From Marinibaculum pumilum (GTDB taxonomy: Bacteria; Pseudomonadota; Alphaproteobacteria; Ferrovibrionales; Ferrovibrionaceae), in NCBI RefSeq assembly GCF_042646425.1, contig NZ_JBHRTR010000026.1, forward strand, positions 41,586 through 105,585: DNA of 64,000 bases, read 5' to 3'. The translations under genes were made by a program, and so were the position numbers. The notes under the pieces were generated by a model that saw only the letters and a program-made list of their open reading frames with translations, did no database searches and was not told where the DNA came from. Below are positions 1 through 8,680 of the stretch, in pieces (the stretch's first letter is position 1; each line of letters opens with the position of its first letter).

Positions 1-62
1 CCTCGCAGCCCAACGGGCCCCGCGGCGCGCGGGGCCGCCCATTCCTGTTGGGAGTTCGGCGG

Positions 63-1112
63 ATGCAGACCGACAGATCGACCACGGCGTTCCAGGCCCT
101 GATCGGCGACATGCGGAACTACTGGGCGAAGGAACTCTATCCCGCGTTCGCCGCGCATGCGCAACGCAAGCTCGGCGGCGCGCCGGACAGTGCCGAACAG
201 GCCGAGGCGGCGCTGCAGGACGACCCGCTCTACGGCTACTATGCCTGGCTGGAGCGGCACATCCAGCGGATGAAATATTCCCACCCGGACTACGGCCTGA
301 AGGCCAGCTTCGCGCGCAACCGGGCAGAGGTCGAGGCGCGGCTGTCGGGCCGGGACGGCGGCACCGTGCCGCTGCAGCTCGATCCCGCGATGGAGATCCC
401 GCAATACTATCGCGACGTCGACATCCACCAGCATCCCGGCAACCTGGCCGGCGACGATATCGACGGCTTCGTCTACCAGGCCAGCGCGCTCAGCATCCAT
501 CCCAACACCAAGCGGTTCGAGGTGCATGACCGCTTCGCCGACCTGGTGCGGAGCTATGGCGACTTCCGCCGCATCCTCGACATGGGCTGCGGCTTCGGCA
601 AGAGCACGACCCCGCTGGCCCGCACCTTCCCGGAAGCGGAGGTGCTGGGCATCGAGCTGTCGGCGCCCTGCCTGAAGCTCGCCGCGGTGGAGGGCGCGGA
701 GCTGCAGCTTCGCAACCTCGCCTACCGGCAGGCGGACTGCCTGCGCAGCGGCCTGGCGGACGAAAGCTTCGACCTGGTGACCTCCACCCAGCTGCTGCAC
801 GAACTGCCGCTGCCGGAGATCGACACCGTGCTGGCGGAAAGCTTCCGCCTGCTGCAGCCGGGCGGCTGGGCCATGCATCTGGACTTCCGCAGCCGGCACA
901 CCTTCGAAGCTTTCCTGATGCGCGGCCATGCGCAGCGCAACAACGAGGCCTTCATGGCCGATTTCGACCGCATGGATGCCGCCGCGGCTTTCGCCCGCGC
1001 CGGCTTCGTCGATGTCGAGGTCACGCCGTTCGCGGAGCGGGAGGGCGCCACCGACCCGGATTATCCGTACTGGCGCTTTCCCTGGGCGCTATTCGCCGGC
1101 CGCAAACCCTGA
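63..1112 (+). CDS. Class I SAM-dependent methyltransferase
   Basis: A 349-residue protein with a Rossmann-type methyltransferase core in its second half. Motif I is ILDMGCGFGKST at about residues 171-182 and the acidic loop that binds the SAM ribose is LGIELS about 20 residues later; a motif like LLQPGGW follows. The N-terminal 150 residues have no motif I recognise and probably define the substrate. The ATG at 63 is preferred; a TTG at 48 would add five residues. It is followed after 11 bases by a SnoaL-like gene, suggesting co-transcription. The family methylates many small molecules, so the substrate cannot be named. Methyltransferase confident, role unknown. Confidence 0.85.
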   Translation: MQTDRSTTAFQALIGDMRNYWAKELYPAFAAHAQRKLGGAPDSAEQAEAALQDDPLYGYYAWLERHIQRMKYSHPDYGLKASFARNRAEVEARLSGRDGGTVPLQLDPAMEIPQYYRDVDIHQHPGNLAGDDIDGFVYQASALSIHPNTKRFEVHDRFADLVRSYGDFRRILDMGCGFGKSTTPLARTFPEAEVLGIELSAPCLKLAAVEGAELQLRNLAYRQADCLRSGLADESFDLVTSTQLLHELPLPEIDTVLAESFRLLQPGGWAMHLDFRSRHTFEAFLMRGHAQRNNEAFMADFDRMDAAAAFARAGFVDVEVTPFAEREGATDPDYPYWRFPWALFAGRKP

Positions 1113-1123
1113 GGAGCGCAGGC

Positions 1124-1600
1124 ATGGCAGAGACGATCACGTCCGACGAGGCGGCGCGGCTGCGCAGCCGGCCCGTGCCCCATATCGCGTCGCGCGACGG
1201 GCTGGGCGCCGGCGGGCAGCTGGTCTGGGACTTCCTGACCCTGTTCGCCGACCGCCGCTATGCGGAGGCGAATGCCTATCTGGCGCCCGGCTGCCGCATG
1301 CTGTTCCCCGGCGGACGGGAGATGACCGACTGCGAGGAGGTCCCGGTCCTGGCGGCGGCGACCTATCGCTGGGTGAAGAAGGTGTTCGAACGCTTCGACG
1401 AACTGCCGGCCGTCGGGAAGGCCGGCGGGGACGGCAGCATCGTCTATTGCTACGGCACCCTGTACGGCGAATGGAACGACGGCAGCACCTTCGAAGGAGT
1501 GCGCTATATCGACCGCTTCGAGATCGCCGACGGCCGCATCACCGACCAGAAGGTCTGGAACGACCTCTGCCTGGCCATGCAGGCCTGCGCGGGCCGGTAG
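1124..1600 (+). CDS. SnoaL/NTF2-like small protein
   Basis: A 158-residue protein whose centre fits the cone-shaped NTF2/SnoaL fold: a helical start (VWDFLTLFADRRYAEANAYL), then alternating strands with many aromatic residues. A purine-rich site (GAGGAGCG) lies upstream of the ATG. Members of this fold are ketosteroid-isomerase-like enzymes, polyketide cyclases or plain ligand binders, and no catalytic residue can be assigned by eye. It lies 11 bases behind the methyltransferase, so the two probably act on the same unknown small molecule. It is followed by a strong palindrome and then by a convergent regulator gene. Confidence 0.65.
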   Translation: MAETITSDEAARLRSRPVPHIASRDGLGAGGQLVWDFLTLFADRRYAEANAYLAPGCRMLFPGGREMTDCEEVPVLAAATYRWVKKVFERFDELPAVGKAGGDGSIVYCYGTLYGEWNDGSTFEGVRYIDRFEIADGRITDQKVWNDLCLAMQACAGR

Positions 1601-1619
1601 GGGGCGATCTCCCGCCTTG

Positions 1620-1652
1620 CCGTCATCCTCGGGTCAAGCCCGAGGATGACGG
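1620..1652. terminator. Palindrome between convergent genes, bidirectional terminator candidate
   Basis: Two 14-base arms (CCGTCATCCTCGGG and its complement) flank a 5-base loop TCAAG. The stem lies between the SnoaL-like gene and the convergent MocR gene, where a two-way terminator would be expected, though no U-tract follows. The arms match the hairpins of the dispersed elements at 8.5, 16.2 and 56.0 kb, so this may be a solo copy of that family. Confidence 0.6.
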
Positions 1653-1690
1653 GGACGGGGGTGGGGGGCGACGGTTGTGGCACGGCGCCG

Positions 1691-3232
1691 CTACCCCCGC
1701 CCGGCCCGGTGGGACGCATAGGCCTGCCAGGCCTGTGCGAGGCGCCGGACCCCCAGCACGATGGTCTCATCGTCCTGGACGAATTGCAGCCGGACATGGT
1801 CGTCGCCGCTGCCGTCGCTGGTCAGTGCCGAGCCGGCGACGACGGTGACCCCGTGCAGCAGCGCCAGCTGGGCGAATTCGGTGGCGGTTCCCGCTGGCAG
1901 GCGGGCCCAGAAGGAGAGCCCGCCGGCGGGCCGCTGCCAGGACCAGTCTGGCAGCAGCGCCGTCATCTGCGCGCACAGCACGTCCAGGCTGCGGCGGATC
2001 TCCGCGTGGCGCAGCGCGCGCACCTCGTCGGCATGCGCCATCAGCCCGACCGCCAGCATCTGCACGATCGGCGAGCTGCCCATGTCGACGACCGCCTTCA
2101 GCCGCGACAGATGTTCGATGATCGGCTGCGGCGCGCGGATCCAGCCGAGCCGCAGCCCGGGCCAGAACAGCTTGCTCAGCGATCCGATGGTCAGCAGCGG
2201 CGCGGTGGCGGAGATCGCGGCGAGCGCGGTCGGCCGCGTGCCGTCGACCAGCAGCTCCAGCATCGTCTGGTCCTCGATCGTCGCGACCTGGTGCGCGTCG
2301 ATCAGTGCGACCAGCGCCTCCCGCTGGGCGATCGGCATCACCGTGCCGGTCGGCGCATGGCAGCTGGGCGAGACCATGACCAGGCGCGGCCGCATCGTCT
2401 TCAGCTGCGCCTCCAGACCGTCCAGCACGAACCCGTCGGGCGCCACCGGCAGCGGCTCCAGGTTGGCGCCGGCCATGCGCAGCGCGCTGATCGCGCCCGG
2501 ATAGGTCGGGTTCTCCAGCACGACATGCTCGCCATGCGGCGCATAGAGTTGGCCGATCAGCCAGATCGCCTGCTGCGCGCCTGAGGTGACCAGGATCTGC
2601 TCCGGCCCGGTCGGCAGGCCGGCGACCTGCTGGACATAGCCGGCCACCGCCTCCCGCAGCGCCGGCAGCCCGGAGGGCTGGTAGCCGCTGCCGTCCGGCA
2701 GGGTCTCCAGCACCGGCATCTGTGTCGCGGCCACCCGGGCCAGCAGGGCGCCGATCCCCGCCTGCCGCGAGGCGGAGAAGTCCACCGTCCCGTTGCTCTC
2801 CGGCGCCGCGCGCCGCAGCATCGGGTTGCGGGCCATCGCCCGGACGACATCCTGGTTCACATAGGGCGAAGGCACGCCGTGCTGCGGGTGGCGGACGACA
2901 TGGCCGCTGCCCTGGCGGCTGTCCAGCCAGCCCTCGTCGCGCAGCATGCGGAACGCGCCTACCACCGTGGTGCGGCTGACCCGCAGGGTGTCGGCGAGGG
3001 TGCGCTCCGCCGGCAGCATGATCCCCGGGGCGATATCGCCCTGCGCCATCGCGGCACGCAGGGCGGATGCCAGGCGGGCATAGAGCGGCCCGTCGCCCTG
3101 CTGCCAGTTGCCCAGCAGCTTCTGAAGCGGTCTCGGTTTCTGCAGCAAGGCGGTTCCCGCTCTGGCGTTGTCGGCACCGGTGCGGCCTTTGTCCCCCGGC
3201 GGTCCGGCCGCTCCTCCCACGGGCGCCGGCAC
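1691..3232 (-). CDS. MocR/PdxR-type regulator (GntR HTH fused to aminotransferase fold)
   Basis: A 513-residue protein. Residues about 45-120 are a GntR winged helix (LPAERTLADTLRVSRTTV, then GWLDSRQGSGHVV). The rest is a fold-type I aminotransferase-like domain with the PLP lysine in GSLSKLFWPGLRLGW. MocR proteins sense PLP or an amino compound and control a neighbouring operon. It is divergent from hyuA, and the space between holds repeated CCAAT/ATTGG half-sites, so it most likely controls hyuAB-SIS and itself. The GTG at 3232 gives an N-terminus slightly long for the family; a TTG near 3148 is an alternative start. Confidence 0.88.
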   Translation of the reverse strand: MPAPVGGAAGPPGDKGRTGADNARAGTALLQKPRPLQKLLGNWQQGDGPLYARLASALRAAMAQGDIAPGIMLPAERTLADTLRVSRTTVVGAFRMLRDEGWLDSRQGSGHVVRHPQHGVPSPYVNQDVVRAMARNPMLRRAAPESNGTVDFSASRQAGIGALLARVAATQMPVLETLPDGSGYQPSGLPALREAVAGYVQQVAGLPTGPEQILVTSGAQQAIWLIGQLYAPHGEHVVLENPTYPGAISALRMAGANLEPLPVAPDGFVLDGLEAQLKTMRPRLVMVSPSCHAPTGTVMPIAQREALVALIDAHQVATIEDQTMLELLVDGTRPTALAAISATAPLLTIGSLSKLFWPGLRLGWIRAPQPIIEHLSRLKAVVDMGSSPIVQMLAVGLMAHADEVRALRHAEIRRSLDVLCAQMTALLPDWSWQRPAGGLSFWARLPAGTATEFAQLALLHGVTVVAGSALTSDGSGDDHVRLQFVQDDETIVLGVRRLAQAWQAYASHRAGRG

Positions 3233-3246
3233 GCGATCTCATGCGG

Positions 3247-3350
3247 CCAATTCGCTGCGGCGGTCAACCAGCTCCAGTCCAATGCAGTCCAATTTCTGAT
3301 ATTGGATTCTTGAAAGAGTGCCAATTGTCGAGTCCCAATGGCGATATTGG
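3247..3350. promoter_or_regulatory. CCAAT/ATTGG operator array between mocR and hyuA
   Basis: The divergent intergenic region holds five CCAAT boxes (3247, 3279, 3289, 3321, 3335) and two ATTGG boxes (3301, 3346). Two pairs form palindromes: CCAATTTCTGATATTGG at 3289-3305 and CCAATGGCGATATTGG at 3335-3350. The first and second, and the third and fourth, CCAAT boxes are each 32 bases apart, about three helical turns. MocR regulators are known to bind repeated half-sites next to the operon they control, so this is the likely MocR operator. Assignment to this regulator is inference. Confidence 0.6.
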
Positions 3351-3392
3351 ACTTCAGGCCAGCCGGCGCATGCCGCATCGAAGAGAGGGACC

Positions 3393-5423
3393 ATGAGTTC
3401 AGCCAGCATCAGGGTCGCCGTGGATGTGGGCGGCACCTTCACCGACATCTGCATCTTCGACGACCGGTCGGGCGCCATGGGGGTGGAGAAGCTGCCCTCC
3501 AGCGCCGACCCGATGGAGGCGGTGCTGAAAGGCGTCGCCAATGCCGGCGTCGACCTGCACGACGTCGCCCTGTTCTCCCACGGCACCACGGTGGCGACGA
3601 ACGCGCTGATCACCCGCCGCCTGCCGCGCGCGGCGATGGTCACGACCCGCGGCTTCCGCGACATCATCGAGATCCGCCGCGGCACGAAGGAGGATCTCTG
3701 GGACGCCTACAAGGATGTCGCGCCACCCCATATCCGCCGCCGCGACCGGATCGAGGTCGCGGAGCGAATCGACTATGGCGGCAAGGTCCTGCAGCCGCTG
3801 GACGAGGCCGATGCCCGCCGGGTCGCCGGAATCCTGCGCCGCAAGGGGGTGGAGACGATCGCGGTCTGCTTCATCAACGCCCATGCCAATCCGGCGAACG
3901 AGCGCCGCATGTGCGAGATCCTCAACGAGGAGCATCCCGACGCCCGGGTCTGCTGTTCCAGCGAGGTGCTGCCGGAGATCTTCGAGCATGAGCGCTTCTC
4001 CACCACCGCCGCCAACGCCGTGCTGGCGCCGCTGGTCAGCGGCTATGTGAACCGGCTGAGCGAGAAGCTGAAGGCGGGCGGCTATGACGGCGACCTGCTG
4101 ATCCTGCATTCCGGCGGCGGCGTGATGACGCCGAAGACGGTGGAGAAGATGGGCGTGCGGCTGTCCGCCTCCGGCATCGCCGCGGGCGCCATCGCCAGCC
4201 GCCATATCGCCGCCCTGGCCGGCTTCGAGAACGCCATCGGCCTGGACATGGGCGGCACCAGCACGGACATCTCGATCGTCACCGAGGGGGTGCTGCGCAC
4301 CACCAAGGAATGGTCGGTGGAATACGGCTACCCGATCTGCCTGCCCAGCATCGAGGTGCTGACCATCGGCGCGGGCGGCGGCTCGCTGGCCTGGCTGGAC
4401 GATGCCGGCGGCCTGCGCAACGGGCCGCAATCGGCCGGCGCCAGCCCGGGGCCCGCCGCCTATGGCCGCGGCGGCAGCGAGCCCACCAATACCGATGCCA
4501 ATCTGGTCCTGGGGCGCCTGGGCGCGTCCCTGGTCGGCGGCGGGCTGGCGCTGGACCGGCAGGCCGCGACCGACGCGATCCGCCTGGGTGTCGCCGAGCC
4601 GCTGGGCCAGACGGTGCCGCAGGCGGCCAATGCGGTGCTGCGGGTCGCCAATGCCAACATGGCGGATGCGGTGCGCCTGATCTCGATCCGCCGCGGCTAC
4701 GACCCGCGGGAGTTCGTGCTGGTGGTGTTCGGCGGTGCCGGCCCGCTGCACGGCGTCGACCTGGCGCGGGAGCTGTCGATCCCGACCGTGCTGGTGCCGC
4801 CGCATCCCGGCGTCACCTCCGCCCTGGGCTGCCTGCTGGTGGATATCCAGCACGACCTGTCGTCGATGTTCCTGGGCCGGGTCGACGAGGTCGCGCCCGC
4901 CGATGTCGAGGCGGAGTTCCGGAAGCTGGAAGCGGAAGCCACCGAGCGGCTGCAGGCGGAAGGCGTCGCGGCCGCGGACATGCGGCTGATCCGGCATATC
5001 GACATGCGCTATGTCGGCCAGTGGCGGTCGATGTCGATCGCCACCGAGGGCGCGGTCACCGACCTGGCGCCGATCGTGTCGCAGTTCCACGGCGAGCATG
5101 CGCGCGAGCACAATTTCAGCCGCGAAGGCGTGCCGGTGGAGGTCTATCGCCTCAACGTCGTCGCCATCGGCACGGTGCCGAAGCCGGCCTTGCCCCGGCA
5201 GGAACCGACCGATGCGGAACCGGTGCCGGTGGCGATCCGCCAGGTCTGGTTCCAGGACAGCACCGACCCGGTCGACACCCCCGTCTTCGACCGCGCCGGC
5301 CTGGCCGCCGGCATGACGATCGCCGGCCCGGCCGTGATCGAGCAGCTCGACTCCACGACCCCGATCCCGCCCGGCGCGGTGGCGGAGGTCGACCCCTGGC
5401 ACAATCTGAGGATTTCGGTCTGA
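3393..5423 (+). CDS. hyuA: Hydantoinase/oxoprolinase family subunit A
   Basis: A 676-residue member of the HyuA / 5-oxoprolinase / acetone-carboxylase-beta family, the ATP-binding half of a two-subunit enzyme. The N-terminus has the first phosphate-binding motif DVGGTFTDI, and the second (GLDMGGTSTDIS) is at about residue 285. The ATG at 3393 directly follows GAGAGGGA; an upstream in-frame ATG at 3318 lies inside the operator array and is rejected. Its stop overlaps the hyuB start. The family hydrolyses hydantoins or oxoproline, or carboxylates ketones, with ATP; which one applies here cannot be read from the sequence. The linked SIS protein argues against a plain hydantoin operon. Confidence 0.9.
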   Translation: MSSASIRVAVDVGGTFTDICIFDDRSGAMGVEKLPSSADPMEAVLKGVANAGVDLHDVALFSHGTTVATNALITRRLPRAAMVTTRGFRDIIEIRRGTKEDLWDAYKDVAPPHIRRRDRIEVAERIDYGGKVLQPLDEADARRVAGILRRKGVETIAVCFINAHANPANERRMCEILNEEHPDARVCCSSEVLPEIFEHERFSTTAANAVLAPLVSGYVNRLSEKLKAGGYDGDLLILHSGGGVMTPKTVEKMGVRLSASGIAAGAIASRHIAALAGFENAIGLDMGGTSTDISIVTEGVLRTTKEWSVEYGYPICLPSIEVLTIGAGGGSLAWLDDAGGLRNGPQSAGASPGPAAYGRGGSEPTNTDANLVLGRLGASLVGGGLALDRQAATDAIRLGVAEPLGQTVPQAANAVLRVANANMADAVRLISIRRGYDPREFVLVVFGGAGPLHGVDLARELSIPTVLVPPHPGVTSALGCLLVDIQHDLSSMFLGRVDEVAPADVEAEFRKLEAEATERLQAEGVAAADMRLIRHIDMRYVGQWRSMSIATEGAVTDLAPIVSQFHGEHAREHNFSREGVPVEVYRLNVVAIGTVPKPALPRQEPTDAEPVPVAIRQVWFQDSTDPVDTPVFDRAGLAAGMTIAGPAVIEQLDSTTPIPPGAVAEVDPWHNLRISV

Positions 5424-7429
5424 TGACCCTGCAGCAGAAGATCGGCGCGGACGATCCCGCCTACAGCCTGGACCCCGTCACCTTCGAGGTCCTGAAGAAC
5501 GCCTTCACCACCATCGTCGACCAGATGGCGGAGCAGATCCTGCGCACCTGCCATTCCTTCGTGATGTATGCGCGCGACTTCTCCTCCGCGCTGTGCGATC
5601 GCGACGGAAACACCGTGATGCAGGGCAGCGCCGACATCGCCGTCCATGTCGGCACCCTGCACTTCACCGCCAAGGCGGTGATCGAGGCGTTCGGCGACGA
5701 TATCGGCCCGGGCGACGTGTTCGCCGTCAACGACCCCTATCTGGGCGGCACGCATTTCTGCGACGTGCGGATCGTGCGGCCGATCTTCGCGGACGGCGAG
5801 CTGATCGCCTTCTCCCAGTCCAACGGCCATTGGGCGGATATCGGCGGCTCCGTGCCCGGGTCGTTCGACGTGAATGCCAAGGAGCATTTCGGCGAGGGGC
5901 TGCGCATCCCGCCGGTGCGCTTCGTCCACCGCGGGCGGGCGCTGCCCGACGTGGTGCGGCTGATCGTGTCCAATACCCGCGCGCCGGAAGCGGCGGAAGG
6001 CGACCTGCACGCGCAGCTGGAAGCGACCCGGGTGGCGGAGATCGAGATGCTGCGCCTGGTCGGCAAGTACGGCCGGGCGACCATCGTCACCGCGATGGCG
6101 GAGGTGCAGGACTATGTCGAGCGGCTGACCCGGCAGCGGGTGGCGGAGATGCCCGACGGCAGCTGGGAAACCACCGACTATCTGGACTTCGACCCGGCGA
6201 AGGGCGAGGGGCTGGTGCCGGTGAAGGTGCGTATGACGATCAAGGGCGACCGGATCGCCTATGACCTGTCCGGCTCTGCGGAGGCGGTCGCCACCTTCCT
6301 CAACGGCACCTTCGGTTCCTCCTTCTCCGGCCTGGTGACGGGGACGAAGATGTTCTTCCCCGACCTGCCGCTGAACTCCGGCTTCTACCGGGTGCTGGAC
6401 GTCGAGCTGGGGCCGCCCGGTACCGTGGTCAACGCGGTCTGGCCGACCGCCGTCACCGGCTTCTGCTCCGGTTCCTACGGCAAGGTCGTCAACGCGGTGT
6501 TCGAGCTCTGGTCGCAGGTGCAGCCGAAGCGCGCGATGGCCTGCTGCGTCGACATCGAATACCTGCTGGTCGGCGGCAAGGACGGCCGCACCGCCGGCAA
6601 CGACGTCTTCATGTGGTACGACTGGATGGTCGGCGGCTGGGGCGGACGCAACGGCAAGGACGGCTCCAGCGCCACCTCCGCCGTGTTCGGCGTGGGCGAG
6701 GCGGTGCAGCCCCTGGAGGGGCAGGAACGGCTCTGCCCCGTGGTCACCAGCGAGCACCAGATCGCCACCGATTCCGGCGGGCCGGGACGCTTCCGCGGCG
6801 GCTGCGGGGTGCGCAAGGGCGGCACCCTGACCAATGTCCGCGGCACCGTGATGTCCTATTGCTGCGACCGCTCGCGCTCCGTCACCTGGGGGATGCAGGG
6901 CGGCCTGCCGTCGGTCCCGCATGGCGTCTGGCTGACGCCGGCGGGCGGCGAGCCCCGTTTCATGGGGGCGATCTTCTCCAACGTGCCGGTGGGGGAGGGC
7001 GACTTCTTCACCCGCCCGTCGGCCGGCGGCGGCGGCCTCGGCGATCCGCTGGAGCGTGAGCCGGCGGCGGTGCTGGAGGACGTGATTGACGAATATGTCA
7101 GCGTCGAACGGGCCCTGAAGGACTACGGCGTGGTGGTGCGGGAGATCGACCGCGAGCTCGATCAGTTCGAGCTCGACCTCGACGCCACGCAGGCGGCGCG
7201 GCGGTCGATCCGTGCCGCCCGGCTCGGCTGGCTGGACGAGGATCCGGAGGATGTGGCGCGGCGCTACCGCGCGGGCGAGCTGTCCATGCTGGACCTGGTG
7301 CGGCAATACGCGGTGATCCTGGACTGGGGCAACGGGACATTGCTGTCGAAGACGACGGAGGAATTCCGCGGCATGTTCCGCCAGCGGACCGCCGGCGCCT
7401 GGCAGCCGGCCGGGGGGGCGGCGGAATGA
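5423..7429 (+). CDS. hyuB: Hydantoinase/oxoprolinase family subunit B
   Basis: A 668-residue HyuB-type subunit of normal length. Recognisable segments are LDPVTFEVLKNAF at the N-terminus, GDVFAVNDPYLGGTHFCD near residue 97 and SNGHWADIGG near residue 133. The start ATG shares a base with the hyuA stop (TGATG), so translation is coupled and a 1:1 complex with HyuA is expected. The reading frame is also open for about 1.1 kb upstream across hyuA; that part is a GC-driven shadow. Its own stop overlaps the next gene by four bases. Confidence 0.9.
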   Translation: MTLQQKIGADDPAYSLDPVTFEVLKNAFTTIVDQMAEQILRTCHSFVMYARDFSSALCDRDGNTVMQGSADIAVHVGTLHFTAKAVIEAFGDDIGPGDVFAVNDPYLGGTHFCDVRIVRPIFADGELIAFSQSNGHWADIGGSVPGSFDVNAKEHFGEGLRIPPVRFVHRGRALPDVVRLIVSNTRAPEAAEGDLHAQLEATRVAEIEMLRLVGKYGRATIVTAMAEVQDYVERLTRQRVAEMPDGSWETTDYLDFDPAKGEGLVPVKVRMTIKGDRIAYDLSGSAEAVATFLNGTFGSSFSGLVTGTKMFFPDLPLNSGFYRVLDVELGPPGTVVNAVWPTAVTGFCSGSYGKVVNAVFELWSQVQPKRAMACCVDIEYLLVGGKDGRTAGNDVFMWYDWMVGGWGGRNGKDGSSATSAVFGVGEAVQPLEGQERLCPVVTSEHQIATDSGGPGRFRGGCGVRKGGTLTNVRGTVMSYCCDRSRSVTWGMQGGLPSVPHGVWLTPAGGEPRFMGAIFSNVPVGEGDFFTRPSAGGGGLGDPLEREPAAVLEDVIDEYVSVERALKDYGVVVREIDRELDQFELDLDATQAARRSIRAARLGWLDEDPEDVARRYRAGELSMLDLVRQYAVILDWGNGTLLSKTTEEFRGMFRQRTAGAWQPAGGAAE

Positions 7430-8436
7430 GCACGACATTCAACCTGGACCGGCAGATCGCCTCCGCGCCGGAGGCGATGCGCGGCATCCTGGCCGCCGAG
7501 ATGCCGGACCTCGATCCGGAGCGGCCGATCATCTTCACCGGCATCGGCACCTCGCTGTTCGCCGCGCGGGTGGCGGCCGGCTGGATCACCATGTTGACCG
7601 GCGGACGCAACCGGGCGCAGGCCTTCGACGCCCATGACATGGGCACCTGGATGCCGGTCCGGGCGGAGGACCAGGTCGTCGTGATCAGCCATCGCGGCAC
7701 CAAGATCTTCCCGACCGCCAGCCTCGCCCGGGCGCGGCGTGCCGGCGCCCGCACCATCGCGATCGTCGGCCAGGCGGCGCCGGAGCAGGCGGCGGACGAG
7801 GTGATCCGCACCTGCGCGAACGAGACGGCGGGCACCTTCACCGTCTCCTATCTCAGTTCCCTGGCGGCGCTGGCGCGGCTGGCGGCGCCATTCGACACGT
7901 CGCCCGGACGCGATTTCGCCACCGCGGTCGACGCGCTGCCGGAGGCGGTGGACCGCACCCTGCGGATCCCCGGGCCGGCGGACGCCGCGGCGAAGGTGCG
8001 GGATGCGGAGACCCTGCTGATCGTCGGCTTCGGCGCCGACCTGCAGACCGCGCAGGAGGCGGCGCTGAAGATCAAGGAGGGCGCCTGGCAGTGGACGGAG
8101 GGCATGTCGCCGGAATTCGCCCTGCACGGCACCCCGGCCAGCTTCCACCCCGGCATGGCCGCCGTCGTGATCGAGCCGGAAGAGGATGACGGCGGCCGGA
8201 CGGAGCTGCTGCTGTCGGTGCTGGACCGCCTCGGCATCCGCTGCGTCACCGCCGGCACGCACCCGGACGCCGACCTGGTCTTCGTCACCCCGCATCCGCT
8301 GCTGCGCCCGGTCACCGGCATCGTGCCGCTGCAGCGCCTGGCGGCGGAACTGGCGCGGCTGCGCGGCACCGATCCGGACAGCATGCACGGCAACCGGGAA
8401 CCCTGGCGCAGTGTGATGACGGGTATCCGGCTGTAG
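7426..8436 (+). CDS. SIS-domain protein, GlmS-isomerase-like
   Basis: A 336-residue protein with two sugar-isomerase (SIS) domains. The first holds the phosphosugar-binding loop FTGIGTSLFAARV near residue 38. The second carries KIKEGAWQWTEGMSPEFALHG-like sequence near residue 215, the pattern of the GlmS isomerase domain (K-E ... E ... HG). It lacks the GlmS glutaminase half, so it would be an isomerase or deaminase of an amino- or keto-sugar phosphate, or a binder. It overlaps hyuB by four bases (ATGA), a strong sign of one operon. A SIS protein in a hyuAB unit is unusual; its substrate is unknown. Confidence 0.82.
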   Translation: MSTTFNLDRQIASAPEAMRGILAAEMPDLDPERPIIFTGIGTSLFAARVAAGWITMLTGGRNRAQAFDAHDMGTWMPVRAEDQVVVISHRGTKIFPTASLARARRAGARTIAIVGQAAPEQAADEVIRTCANETAGTFTVSYLSSLAALARLAAPFDTSPGRDFATAVDALPEAVDRTLRIPGPADAAAKVRDAETLLIVGFGADLQTAQEAALKIKEGAWQWTEGMSPEFALHGTPASFHPGMAAVVIEPEEDDGGRTELLLSVLDRLGIRCVTAGTHPDADLVFVTPHPLLRPVTGIVPLQRLAAELARLRGTDPDSMHGNREPWRSVMTGIRL

Positions 8437-8513
8437 GGGATGGGGGAGAGGGCAGCGGCGCCTTCTCCCTCTTTCCCCGTCTTCGGTGCCGCCGCCGACT
8501 CTCCCTATCCGTC

Positions 8514-8614
8514 ATCCTCGGCCCCCGAGCCGAGGATCCCAGCGCCGGCGTTGCGGCCCCCCCGCCCCACTGTGTCACCGTCCCGTCGCGATCCTCGGCT
8601 CGGCGGCCGAGGAT
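8514..8614. repeat. Two-hairpin dispersed element, copy 1
   Basis: Hairpin one is ATCCTCGGC/GCCGAGGAT at 8514-8537; hairpin two uses the same arms at 8591-8614. The spacer between them, containing CCCAGCGCCGGC and TGTGTCACCG, resembles the spacer of the copy at 16216-16315. The whole lies between the convergent SIS gene and the lyase-like gene. It has the look of a REP- or MITE-like intergenic element; it may also end transcription from both sides. Confidence 0.7.
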
Positions 8615-8680
8615 GACGGCGAAGAGGGAGGGGGCCACAGCGCCGTATTGGGCCGGCCCGCGCGCCGATCCGCGCAGCCG

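Noticed and set aside
4310..5422. N-terminal extension of HyuB
   Set aside because: The frame is open over hyuA, but the homologous start is at 5423 and overlaps the hyuA stop as expected.
5144..7438. Very long open frame on the minus strand opposite hyuB (and a similar one at 3399-5402 opposite hyuA)
   Set aside because: High GC removes stops from antisense frames. These lack domain content while the plus-strand genes are clear family members.
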